A stretch of 64,000 nt of DNA from DASXZH01 sp036502005 (GTDB lineage: Bacteria > Armatimonadota > Fimbriimonadia > Fimbriimonadales > Fimbriimonadaceae): contig DASXZH010000029.1 of NCBI GenBank assembly GCA_036502005.1, forward strand, positions 87,263-151,262. The letters run 5' to 3'. The notes under the pieces are model-generated. The model was not told the DNA's origin. It saw only the letters and a program-made list of their open reading frames with translations, and did not search any database. The first letter of the stretch is position 1; each line of letters starts with the position of its first letter. Positions 26,036 through 33,997 of the stretch are shown here, one piece after another. The position numbers and the translations under genes were made by a program.

Positions 26036-26797
26036 CTAGCCTCCGCCTCCAAAACCGCCACCGCCGCCTCCGCCACCGCGACGTCCGCCGCCGCCTCTGC
26101 CACGGCGGCCTCTTCCTCCGCCGCCTCCTCCAAAGTTCATGTTCTGCTGCATGGCAGCAGCAGCAGCAGCGGCATCGTCCGTTGCGGGCGCTGATGCAGC
26201 ACCTCCGATCGGCCCCGCAAATGGGTTAACGGGCGTATTAGCCGGAGCCGCATTGGCAGCAACGGTAGGCGCAGCAGTAACTACATCGTTTGGCATCGGG
26301 ATTTTTTTCTTGTCGTTCGGACCAACGAGGACGACATAGTCCGGCCCGATTTCGGAAACCACGCTGGATTTCCAGTGTTCGCCTTGGTTGACCTCAACAA
26401 ACTGGCCCGCTTTGTCGTTCTCAAAGTTCGCTTGTTTGGCGCTGTTGATCTCGCCGGTTCCCGTGAAAACCCAGTTCTGCTCGCCAGAAGCGTATTCAGG
26501 CGGAATAGCATTGATCAAGTTGGATCCAGCCCCAACCACCGATGACTGGTGATAGATCACCGGTTTAAAAATGTCTGTGTTCGTAGCCGGCATGCGGTCA
26601 AACTTGGCCTTGTAGTCTTCGGGCAAAAGTTGATCGTCGGCCGTACTGCTGCTGCTGCTTTTGGCGACCACCTTATGGGTTTTTGTCGTAGCCGGAGCAT
26701 CGGATCCTCCCATGAAGTAGAAGGTTAAGCCAAAGCTTATAATGCCAAAGGCTAGCCAAAAGATCTTGCTGTTACTTTGCTGCGGTTGTTGTCGCAT
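26036..26797 (-). CDS. GspC/PilP-like inner-membrane linker with Gly/Arg-rich tail
   Basis: Starting at the ATG at 26797, the 253-residue protein has a basic N-terminus, one membrane span (IFWLAFGIISFGLTFYFMGG), a Ser-rich linker, and a beta-rich domain (TDIFKPVIY, NWVFTGTGEINSAKQANFEN, DYVVLVGPNDKKKIPMP) in the place of the homology region of GspC or PilP. This part normally bridges the inner-membrane platform to the secretin's N0 domain. An Ala-rich stretch and a ~40-residue tail of Gly and Arg (GGRGRRGRGGGGRRGG) follow, which usual GspC/PilP proteins lack. It overlaps the GspM-like gene. Assignment is by topology and position. Confidence 0.75.
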   Translation of the reverse strand: MRQQPQQSNSKIFWLAFGIISFGLTFYFMGGSDAPATTKTHKVVAKSSSSSTADDQLLPEDYKAKFDRMPATNTDIFKPVIYHQSSVVGAGSNLINAIPPEYASGEQNWVFTGTGEINSAKQANFENDKAGQFVEVNQGEHWKSSVVSEIGPDYVVLVGPNDKKKIPMPNDVVTAAPTVAANAAPANTPVNPFAGPIGGAASAPATDDAAAAAAAMQQNMNFGGGGGGRGRRGRGGGGRRGGGGGGGGFGGGG

Positions 26798-27320
26798 TCG
26801 CCCCTCCTGGAGTGAGAGAATAGGCAACCACGCCAATGGTTGCGTTTACGCTGTCTGAGTTCGCATCTGCGGAGGCGAACTGAACAAGGCTTATGGCAAG
26901 GCGATTCACGGGTGCCTCGATATCCTGAAGCGCGGCTTGAACATTCGGGTAGGTGCCACTCAAAAGAACCAGGTACGGCAGATGGGTGAACCCTCCGTCC
27001 TCGCTAGGCTTTTGAGGACGAAAACCGAGCATCTGCACCTTGTGCTTAATCGCAATCGCGGTCACGTTCTTTAGTGACTGCGATGAAATCTCGTCCGAAT
27101 TCTTCTTCCAAACATATTTATCCACGGAAGTTGTTGCGGTCTTTAACTGAGCCTGGTAGACCTTGACGTTGTCGTTTAACTGGCGTATGTTTTCCGCTTG
27201 CACGCGCCGAGTCAGCGTGGTGTAGGGTTTCGGAACCAAGAAGTCCACCACAACGATGGCGAACATCGCGACAACGCCAATAAGGGAAATAATATTAAAT
27301 GTTCGCTCGTTGAACTTCAT
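26772..27320 (-). CDS. GspM/PilO-like inner-membrane assembly protein
   Basis: The 182-residue protein has one N-terminal membrane span (FNIISLIGVVAMFAIVVVDF), then a coiled coil (RRVQAENIRQLNDNVKVYQA) and a ferredoxin-like periplasmic domain with LPYLVLLSGTYPNVQAALQD and RLAISLVQFASAD. That plan is shared by PilO and GspM. Its ATG overlaps the GspL-like stop by one base. It is expected to pair with the GspL-like protein in the inner-membrane platform. Confidence 0.83.
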   Translation of the reverse strand: MKFNERTFNIISLIGVVAMFAIVVVDFLVPKPYTTLTRRVQAENIRQLNDNVKVYQAQLKTATTSVDKYVWKKNSDEISSQSLKNVTAIAIKHKVQMLGFRPQKPSEDGGFTHLPYLVLLSGTYPNVQAALQDIEAPVNRLAISLVQFASADANSDSVNATIGVVAYSLTPGGANATTTAAK

Positions 27321-28600
27321 TAGTGCACCCCTCCCGAAGTTGTAATAGGCAGGTTGCCTATCACGTGCGCTTGAACGGAAAACTCAACGACCGATTTATT
27401 TTCTACCGTCCCATTGTTTGCGAACACCATCTTCACGTCTCTAAATCTAGGTTCGAGATCCAGCGAGGCAACGTAGCTGGCGACAGTGTCGCTATCCAGC
27501 GCCGTTCCTCTCAACATTAGCGGCTTGCCGCGTTCAAATGTGAATCCGCCGATCCACATCTTCGCAGGATTGATATATTTGCTAAAAGCGGCGATCACAT
27601 CACTCGGCTGTTGAGCCGGCTGAAACGCGGTCAGCAAGGTTCCCGAAAGAGTGTTCTCGCTGGTTGCCTGCGCTTTCGTCGAGCCCAAAACCTTGGTCAA
27701 CTGCTTTTGGCTTGAGTTGTAGTGCGTCAAACCGGCGGCGACTTTTGCAGCCATATCCGATCTGTTCTGAAGTAGAAAAAGGCCAAGTATGACGGCCGCT
27801 AGCCAGATGATGACGGCCGTGCGCCCTCTCACATAAAGCGCCTTCTTTTTGCGGTTTTCAACGGCTTCCGGCAGTTCGATATTGATGTCGAGTCGGCCTA
27901 ATAAGCCCGAGCCAAAAACATCCAGGGAACGGGAAGCAACGGTCGTGTCGGCGCCGTCAAAAGTCAATCCCGCGGCAGCTACGATGTGACTGCACGGGAC
28001 CTTGGCAACGCTGAAAGTGCGGCAGACTTCCGATTCGATTCCTTCATTGTTCTTCGGGAAAGGAACGACGCGCGTATAGCGCAGGTCGCCATCGGCGATG
28101 ATATCGATAGCCAAACCTTCCGTTACGTGCTCAACAACCGCGCATTGGGTGAGGTCCAGCGATTGGGCCAAGAGCCAAGATCCAAAAGCGACGGGCACCA
28201 CAATCGTCGGCTCGACGCCTAATGACTTGCACTCGGAGCGGATATGCATTAAAGTGGTGGCGGAAACCGCTGCGATAATGGCTAAGCGGCCCTCCGAGCT
28301 TGATTCCTTGGAAAGTCTGAAATCGAAAGCGATTTCGCCGGCTGGAATCGGCAGGATTCCTGGAAGTTGAAGCTGAATAACCTGGGCAACTTGCGCTTTC
28401 GGCGCATCCGGCACACGAAGTGTGCGCACGTAAGAACTTCTCCTGGAAAGGGTGACAATCGCGCTCTTGGCGGACCCCATAAAGGGAACCAGTTCCTTAA
28501 TGGAGGCGCCAACGTGGTATTGCCGCGATTGTGGATCGTACAGGGTTACAGTAGTGGCCGACCACTCGATAACCGGCAGATTTAGGTCTTCTTTTCTCAT
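27320..28600 (-). CDS. gspL: GspL-like protein (PilM-type cytoplasmic part fused to PilN-type part)
   Basis: I start at the ATG at 28600, which shares its A with the gspK stop (TAATG). The 426-residue protein has an actin-like PilM/GspL cytoplasmic domain (VIEWSATTVTLYDPQSRQYH, VTLSRRSSYVRTLRVPDAPK, IQLQLPGILPIPAGEIAFDF), one membrane span (TAVIIWLAAVILGLFLLQ), a coiled coil, and a PilN-like fold (MWIGGFTFERGKPLMLRGTA, VASYVASLDLEPRFRDVKMV). The fusion of PilM and PilN in one chain is what GspL is in type II systems. It recruits the GspE ATPase to the membrane. Confidence 0.85.
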   Translation of the reverse strand: MRKEDLNLPVIEWSATTVTLYDPQSRQYHVGASIKELVPFMGSAKSAIVTLSRRSSYVRTLRVPDAPKAQVAQVIQLQLPGILPIPAGEIAFDFRLSKESSSEGRLAIIAAVSATTLMHIRSECKSLGVEPTIVVPVAFGSWLLAQSLDLTQCAVVEHVTEGLAIDIIADGDLRYTRVVPFPKNNEGIESEVCRTFSVAKVPCSHIVAAAGLTFDGADTTVASRSLDVFGSGLLGRLDINIELPEAVENRKKKALYVRGRTAVIIWLAAVILGLFLLQNRSDMAAKVAAGLTHYNSSQKQLTKVLGSTKAQATSENTLSGTLLTAFQPAQQPSDVIAAFSKYINPAKMWIGGFTFERGKPLMLRGTALDSDTVASYVASLDLEPRFRDVKMVFANNGTVENKSVVEFSVQAHVIGNLPITTSGGVH

Positions 28601-29889
28601 TATGTTCCGGTTCTCAGGTCGATGTCGTTCGTCGTTGTGTTGTCCCAATGCCAGTGCGAGATCATATTGTTAAAAGCCGGGTGATAGATCTTGGTAATAC
28701 TCGCCGGTGGCGTGGTGCTCGTTGCGGTGGAGGTAGCTCCGGTAGTGGTGGTTGGACTCAATGTAATCACTGCTTCTAAAGGAACGCTAACAGAGCCCGC
28801 CGTGCCAATTACTCTTACCAAAAAAGCCTGAGAGTTTATTGTGAAACTGTCCGCGCATTGCGCCAAAATGGCGACTGTCATGCCTGGAACTTGAGCTAAA
28901 GCGCCGAGCGTTGTAAAACCGGTATTGCCCTGCTGGCTGACGATGGATTGGGCGATATCGGTGCTAATTCCGGGCACCATCTCTAGCACCGCTAGGGTCG
29001 CCGTATTCAGGTCAACTTTGCCCGATGGGGTCGTCGTCGAAATGGTGAGATTGTTCAGGATCGCCGTTGCCGTGGTTAGGCTTCCGCCCGCCGTTATTAC
29101 GGCCCCAAGAGTGGTGTAGCCGCCTGTTGGGCGTCGGGCAATGATGAGGGTAGCGGTTCCCGCCGGAATTCCCAGGCCTGTAAGTTGGGCTTGAGTCGCC
29201 GTGTTTACGTTGGTGAGTGCGGTTCCTGTTGAACCACTGTTCGAAGATTTGGAATCCACCGTTACAAGGTCGTAGAGAGTCGGCTGATAGCTCACATCCC
29301 CAATCGTCACCTGGGGAAGAGTCGTCCCGTTAACGGCTTGTTGAACCGTAAAAAGGGTCGCAGGAGTGAAATTGTTGATGAGCATGAGCTCATCCAAATC
29401 GTGTATCGGCGCTTCCGCCGTGTTGTAAGGGTTGGGAAGCCCGTTGTATGTATCGTCTTTCGCTCCGTCGGGCCGGGCTGTGTTTCCGGTCTGGATCCAA
29501 TCTAAGAACGAATCGATCTGCGGCTGGGTAAGGGGAAGGTTTTGCAGTTGGGTCGCCGTCGCGCTGTTTAGATTAATGAGTGAACCGGCGTCCAAGATTT
29601 GGATACGAAACGACCCGTCGTTCGTGAGAAAATGATCGGACCCGTTGGTGCCAAACGTATACCACGGGTCGTTCTGGCTTGTCGCACTGGTGCTTTGCAC
29701 GGCCATGAGCGAAAGAGCCGCTTGCAGGCCAGATTCTGCTGCGATTTCCGCTCGCTGCTGGTTGATCCTGTTTTCCGTGGCCATGTTCGCCAATCTTTGC
29801 GCTACTGTCGCCGCCGCAAGGACGGCCACAATCGCGGTGAGAACGGCGAGAGTGAAGACAAGGATCGCGCCCTGTTGCTTTCTCCTCAT
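28600..29889 (-). CDS. gspK: Minor pseudopilin GspK with extra helix-hairpin-helix repeats
   Basis: The 429-residue protein has a short basic leader and a hydrophobic prepilin helix (GAILVFTLAVLTAIVAVLAA), then the GspK core with LINLNSATATQLQNLPLTQP, FLDWIQTGNTARPDGAKDDT and IHDLDELMLINNFTPATLF. After this come two further ComEA-like helix-hairpin-helix segments (LTNVNTATQAQLTGLGIPAG and VDLNTATLAVLEMVPGISTD). Many GspK proteins have this fold, but the extra copies make this one longer than usual (~330). GspK caps the pseudopilus tip. It overlaps gspJ by ATGA. Confidence 0.9.
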   Translation of the reverse strand: MRRKQQGAILVFTLAVLTAIVAVLAAATVAQRLANMATENRINQQRAEIAAESGLQAALSLMAVQSTSATSQNDPWYTFGTNGSDHFLTNDGSFRIQILDAGSLINLNSATATQLQNLPLTQPQIDSFLDWIQTGNTARPDGAKDDTYNGLPNPYNTAEAPIHDLDELMLINNFTPATLFTVQQAVNGTTLPQVTIGDVSYQPTLYDLVTVDSKSSNSGSTGTALTNVNTATQAQLTGLGIPAGTATLIIARRPTGGYTTLGAVITAGGSLTTATAILNNLTISTTTPSGKVDLNTATLAVLEMVPGISTDIAQSIVSQQGNTGFTTLGALAQVPGMTVAILAQCADSFTINSQAFLVRVIGTAGSVSVPLEAVITLSPTTTTGATSTATSTTPPASITKIYHPAFNNMISHWHWDNTTTNDIDLRTGT

Positions 29890-31298
29890 TGCGGCCCCAC
29901 TTTGACGATTGGTTTAGGCGCCGGTTTAGAGACCGCTTTTGGCTTAGTTACAGGAGCCAAGGGAGGCGCCGGAGCAAGAATTGGGTCTTGGTGAGGAGTG
30001 AAAGAAAAGGGTCCAGCCGGCTTTTTCCAATCTGGCGTCGGTTGCTTTGGAGCCGAATCGCCTAACGCTTTAGGCGCGGGATCGGAAAGCCCGTTTAATG
30101 CAGTGGCGGGAATCTGGCTGGATGGTGGACTCGCGCCCCCAACCTCAGCAGGGGAGGGGGTGGTTGGCTGTCCTTCCGGCACGATTTGGATATTTGAATA
30201 GAAAGGAACTTCCCCTCCCAAGGCAGCCGGGGCGATTCCCCTGCCCGTGGTTCCCGTTGTTCCTCCCGTTCTGCCCGTCGTTCCGCCGGTTGTACCGCCA
30301 GTGCCGCCGCCCGTGAATCCGCCCGCGCCACCACCTCCGCCGCCCGTTGTCGCGCCGGTTACGGTGGAAGTAGTGGTGGTGTTGGTTATGGGATTGCTCG
30401 GCGTTAGATCGCTTAGTGGTATCCGAACGACAAAAATGTTTTCTGTATCGGGGTCGGATTTCAGCCAGTAATGGACCCGAATGGCGGCCGGCAAGTGGCG
30501 TCCGCCCGTGCTCGTCGTATCCCAGCCACCGTCCCATTGAAGGCCGTCAAAAAACTCGAACTGCATTTTCTGCACGTTCGTGTCGAAGACCTGCTCCTTG
30601 CCACCCTGCGTATAATCAGCATCGGCAGGGTCCTGAACGCGCATGTAAACGTCGCTGGAAAACTGGCCTGGATCGCCCACCGGCGTATTTGAAATAGAGA
30701 TCTCTACAACGCCGCCATGTGGCCCGTAATCGTTGTTAAGGGTCTGCAGATCCTGCTCTATGGCTTGGCCGTTAGGCAACCCCTGCTGCTGCTGGAAGTT
30801 CTGGCTGCCTCCCGTTGGCGTGTCCTGAGTGGAGTCATCTGTAAGCTGCACACCGGTTATTTGAAGGTAAGTTGGCGGGATTTGCTGGCCAAGACAGGTA
30901 AGCACGATCCCATCGGAGTTGCCTCCTGTGGTCGGGGTCGCGCTGCTTGTATTCCCGTTGCTCTGGCCTGCAATCGCAGCGGTGGCGGCGGCTGACCCAG
31001 GAGCAGCCTGTGCGGCCGTCAGGTTGGGAGATCCATTTGGGTTTTGCCCGCCTGAAGTGCCAATCAAATAGGTGGCGAGATCGGTTGACGTTGAACTCAG
31101 GTAAGCAGCCTGAAGGATCGCCGTCAGCCTGTCCTCAAATCGAGTTTTCGCATCGGCAGCATCGCGCTGAGCGGGGGCATTTATCTCGTAACGAACCACT
31201 GTATAGAACGCCCGAGAGAGCGCAACCGCAATAATCGCAGCCATGAGCCCCGCGATAAGAAGCTCGATGAGAGTCAAACCGGAGCGCCTCGTCCTCAT
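29886..31298 (-). CDS. gspJ: Minor pseudopilin GspJ with long low-complexity C-terminus
   Basis: The 470-residue protein has the prepilin motif SGLTLIELLIAGLMAAIIAV with Glu5, and a GspJ core including FDTNVQKMQFEFFDGLQWDG and LPAAIRVHYWLKSDPDTEN. The core is followed by a Thr/Gly-rich run (GGTGGTTGGTTGRTGGTTGT) and then ~110 residues rich in Pro, Ala and Lys. Typical GspJ is about 200 residues, so roughly the last 150 residues are an added tail of unknown use. Coupled to gspI and gspK by overlaps. Confidence 0.88.
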   Translation of the reverse strand: MRTRRSGLTLIELLIAGLMAAIIAVALSRAFYTVVRYEINAPAQRDAADAKTRFEDRLTAILQAAYLSSTSTDLATYLIGTSGGQNPNGSPNLTAAQAAPGSAAATAAIAGQSNGNTSSATPTTGGNSDGIVLTCLGQQIPPTYLQITGVQLTDDSTQDTPTGGSQNFQQQQGLPNGQAIEQDLQTLNNDYGPHGGVVEISISNTPVGDPGQFSSDVYMRVQDPADADYTQGGKEQVFDTNVQKMQFEFFDGLQWDGGWDTTSTGGRHLPAAIRVHYWLKSDPDTENIFVVRIPLSDLTPSNPITNTTTTSTVTGATTGGGGGGAGGFTGGGTGGTTGGTTGRTGGTTGTTGRGIAPAALGGEVPFYSNIQIVPEGQPTTPSPAEVGGASPPSSQIPATALNGLSDPAPKALGDSAPKQPTPDWKKPAGPFSFTPHQDPILAPAPPLAPVTKPKAVSKPAPKPIVKVGPQ

Positions 31299-31744
31299 TG
31301 AGTCACTCCATTTAAAGCCTGAGGCGATTCCCAGACAACGCCAGAAACGCTCTCCGTTTGGTTGGGTGAGCTGCTGTTTGTGGGGTGAACCGAAACCGTA
31401 AGCATGTTCAACTGCCCCGCATTAGATTGCTGGGTTGCCGTTTGAGCGGTTGTGCTGTTTGTTGTGCTGCTTGGCAAGGTGACCGGATTAAGCGTCATCT
31501 GCCAAAGATAGCGGGATTCGTTGTGGTCGGTAAAGTCGCCGTTTGGAGTGGCGAAATCCTGGATGGCGATAATTTCTTGATACTTCTCAACTGCGAGCGC
31601 GTGCATTCGCTCTTTCGTAATGAGCTTGCTCTGATTGCTGGACATCGCAGCGACGCCTTTTAACGCGGCAACAACGCCCACACCCGTAAGGGCAACGGCG
31701 ACCAATGCCTCGATCAGAGTGAAACCGGCTTTACGACGTCGCAC
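31295..31744 (-). CDS. gspI: Minor pseudopilin GspI
   Basis: The 149-residue protein has a prepilin peptidase site and N-terminal helix (AGFTLIEALVAVALTGVGVV), followed by a small globular domain with MHALAVEKYQEIIAIQDF and RYLWQMTLNPVTL. Size and position between GspH and GspJ fit GspI, which nucleates the pseudopilus tip complex with GspJ and GspK. Its start overlaps the gspH stop by 14 bases. Confidence 0.85.
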   Translation of the reverse strand: MRRRKAGFTLIEALVAVALTGVGVVAALKGVAAMSSNQSKLITKERMHALAVEKYQEIIAIQDFATPNGDFTDHNESRYLWQMTLNPVTLPSSTTNSTTAQTATQQSNAGQLNMLTVSVHPTNSSSPNQTESVSGVVWESPQALNGVTQ

Positions 31745-32267
31745 GATGAATGTAATCTCCTGCCGTCCAAGTCAGCACGGTCGTATCCGGAAGCTGGTCT
31801 TGCGTAACCGTAGCGATTCCCGTTGTAGCATCCACATATAGGCTCAAAGTGTTGTTCTGTTGTGTTAGTTCGACTCCGCCGCCATCCGAGCTTCCATCCG
31901 GATAAAAGTTGAGCTTCCAGGATCCGGGGTCCGAATCCTTTGTGCCGATCAAGAACCGCGAAGGCGTCAGTTCGGAATCAACTTTTAGAGTGTCCAAATA
32001 TTTGTCCGCACCCTCCGGGTCGAGCGTATGAAGCCTAAACTGGTTGCCGGTCGAATCGTATTCAAGATCCACCGGCTTGCTGCTAGTGATTGCCAATTCT
32101 CGTCCTTCGCCACCGATGGCCGCTAGCTTTTGAACAAAGCTGCGAGCCTCGTTGCTCCTTGTAAAAGCGAGCAGCTTAGGAACAATTGCGGCCGCCATCA
32201 ACCCCACGATGACAATTATCACGGAGGCCTCGATCAAGGTAAATCCCGATCTGGTGCTGCGTGCCAC
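31731..32267 (-). CDS. gspH: Minor pseudopilin GspH
   Basis: The 178-residue protein begins at a GTG with AAGGAG seven bases before it. It has the prepilin motif SGFTLIEASVIIVIVGLMAA and a beta-rich C-terminal domain (GRELAITSSKPVDLEYDSTG, NTLSLYVDATTGIATVTQ) typical of GspH/FimT. It lies 34 bases after gspG. Confidence 0.85.
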   Translation of the reverse strand: MARSTRSGFTLIEASVIIVIVGLMAAAIVPKLLAFTRSNEARSFVQKLAAIGGEGRELAITSSKPVDLEYDSTGNQFRLHTLDPEGADKYLDTLKVDSELTPSRFLIGTKDSDPGSWKLNFYPDGSSDGGGVELTQQNNTLSLYVDATTGIATVTQDQLPDTTVLTWTAGDYIHRATS

Positions 32268-32301
32268 GTTATTCTCCTTTTACTGCTTAACTAGAGCGAG
32301 G

Positions 32302-32751
32302 TTAGTCGCCATAGTAAAGGGCCGCATTGTCCCCTTCACCGCCCGGCTGGTTAGTTGGGCCGTAGCTAAAGAGGTCGAACGTATCTGGTCCATTCTGGCC
32401 TGGGTAAGTGTAATGGTAATCATTTTGCCAGGGGTCTTTATGCAGAACCTCAATATAGGGGCCCTTAAACTTGTTGGAAACGTCCGAAGGGGGCGTGATT
32501 AGAGCCTGCAGACCCTCGTCGGTAGTTGGAAACCTATCGCAATCTAGGTGGAACTGCTGTAAAGCGGCACCCATAGTCGCTAAGTCGGACTTGGCTGCCG
32601 TGATCTTGGCCTGAACTTGCTGATGCAAGATTTTCGGAACGACTAAGGCAGCCATGATCGCGATGATCAACACGACGACCATGATTTCGATAAGGGTAAA
32701 GCCCTTTGCTACCCTTCTTCTATTTACATTCGATTTCATGACAAGACTCAT
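32302..32751 (-). CDS. gspG: Major pseudopilin GspG
   Basis: The 149-residue protein has a basic leader, the prepilin site GFTLIEIMVVVLIIAIMAAL, and the GspG-specific region QVQAKITAAKSDLATMGAAL, FPTTDEGLQALITPP and YIEVLHKDPWQNDYHYTYPG. The Ca-binding C-terminal loop is represented by PDTFDLFSYGPTNQPGGEG. It is the main pseudopilus subunit. GAGGT lies eight bases upstream of the ATG. Confidence 0.95.
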   Translation of the reverse strand: MSLVMKSNVNRRRVAKGFTLIEIMVVVLIIAIMAALVVPKILHQQVQAKITAAKSDLATMGAALQQFHLDCDRFPTTDEGLQALITPPSDVSNKFKGPYIEVLHKDPWQNDYHYTYPGQNGPDTFDLFSYGPTNQPGGEGDNAALYYGD

Positions 32752-32773
32752 TTTATTAACCTCAACACCAGAA

Positions 32774-33994
32774 TTACTTTACAAGCTCGTTCGCCTGGAA
32801 GATTGGCAACAGAACTGACAAAACGACGAAGCCGACGAAGATGCCCATCGACAAAACGATCACCGGCTCTACGAGGGATGTAACCTTCCGCATGCCGTTC
32901 TCCACTTCGAAATCAAGACTATCAGAAACGCGCCCAAGCATTTTCGGCAAATCGCCGGTTTCTTCACCGATTGCCACCATATGGGTAAGAACTGCCGGGA
33001 ACTCGCCCGCGTCGCGCATCGCTTCAGCGATCGGCCGGCCTTCACGAACTTCCAAGCCAACAACCTTGCTTCTCTCTAAAAACACGCGGTTACCGGAAGC
33101 GAGTCCGGCTAGCTCAAGGGCATCCAGGATTGGAACGCCTCCATAAACGAGCGTTCCCAAAACTCTGGCAAAACGGGCGACAACGGCTTTATAGATAACC
33201 GGCCCGATCACCGGGATCCGAACCATAAACTTGTCCTTTGCCATAGCGCCGGCTTCCGTCTTAAGGTAGTAGCGCATAAAAATAAACAGCGCGATAAGGC
33301 CGACGATGATCTCGACCCCGAACTTGGTGAGAAAGTTTGTGATGGTAAAAAGAACGACCGTTGGGAGAGGCAGATCCTTGCCCAACCCCTCGAAAACGCC
33401 TGATAGCTTGGGCACCACGAAGGTGAGAAGGAAAATGATAACAAAAATGGCGGTGCAGGTAAGCAGGATCGGATAGATTAAAGCCGCGACGACCTGGCCG
33501 CGCCGCGCTACCTCTTGCTCCTGAAAATCAGCGAGCCTCGTTGCCACTTGGCCAAACTGGCCGCTCGCTTCACCTGATCTCAGCGTTTCTGTATAAACCT
33601 GAGGAAACTGTTTAGGGTGTTTGGCAAGGGCTGCCGAAACCGGCATACCGGTTCTTACATCGTTCAGCGCCTGCTCCGCGATATCCGTAAGGCCCGCGCT
33701 TTCCGATTGCTCACCCACAACTTGCAGCACCCGGTCCAAGGGAAGGCCCGCACTTGCCAGGTCCGCCATTCGGCGGGTGAACATGGCGATCTCGCTCTTG
33801 GAGATCTTGCCGCCTTTTTTTCCGGAAGCCTGAGCGGCTTCTTTTCCGGAAATCGCTGCCTGCTCTCTGATCTCAACAACAAACCGGCCTGTTACCGCGA
33901 TGCTGGCAATCGCCGCATCCTTATCGGATGCGTCAACGTAGCCGGTCTTCTTTTTGCCCGAAGGCTCAAGAGCGGTGTAGGCAAAAGTGGCCAC
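32774..33994 (-). CDS. gspF: Type II secretion inner-membrane platform protein GspF
   Basis: The 406-residue protein starts at a GTG after GAGGAG. It has the two T2SSF domains and three membrane spans: GQVVAALIYPILLTCTAIFV, FGVEIIVGLIALFIFM and IVLSMGIFVGFVVLSVLLPI. Signature parts are FTRRMADLASAGLPLDRVLQ, RSGEASGQFGQVATRLADFQ and MVAIGEETGDLPKMLGRVSD. GspF/PilC couples the ATPase to pseudopilus assembly. It follows gspE with a three-base gap. Confidence 0.95.
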   Translation of the reverse strand: MATFAYTALEPSGKKKTGYVDASDKDAAIASIAVTGRFVVEIREQAAISGKEAAQASGKKGGKISKSEIAMFTRRMADLASAGLPLDRVLQVVGEQSESAGLTDIAEQALNDVRTGMPVSAALAKHPKQFPQVYTETLRSGEASGQFGQVATRLADFQEQEVARRGQVVAALIYPILLTCTAIFVIIFLLTFVVPKLSGVFEGLGKDLPLPTVVLFTITNFLTKFGVEIIVGLIALFIFMRYYLKTEAGAMAKDKFMVRIPVIGPVIYKAVVARFARVLGTLVYGGVPILDALELAGLASGNRVFLERSKVVGLEVREGRPIAEAMRDAGEFPAVLTHMVAIGEETGDLPKMLGRVSDSLDFEVENGMRKVTSLVEPVIVLSMGIFVGFVVLSVLLPIFQANELVK

Positions 33995-33997
33995 GGT

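Noticed and set aside
30240..30370. Tandem DNA repeat in the gspJ gene
   Set aside because: This is the codon reflection of the Thr/Gly-rich run in the GspJ C-terminal tail, not an independent element.
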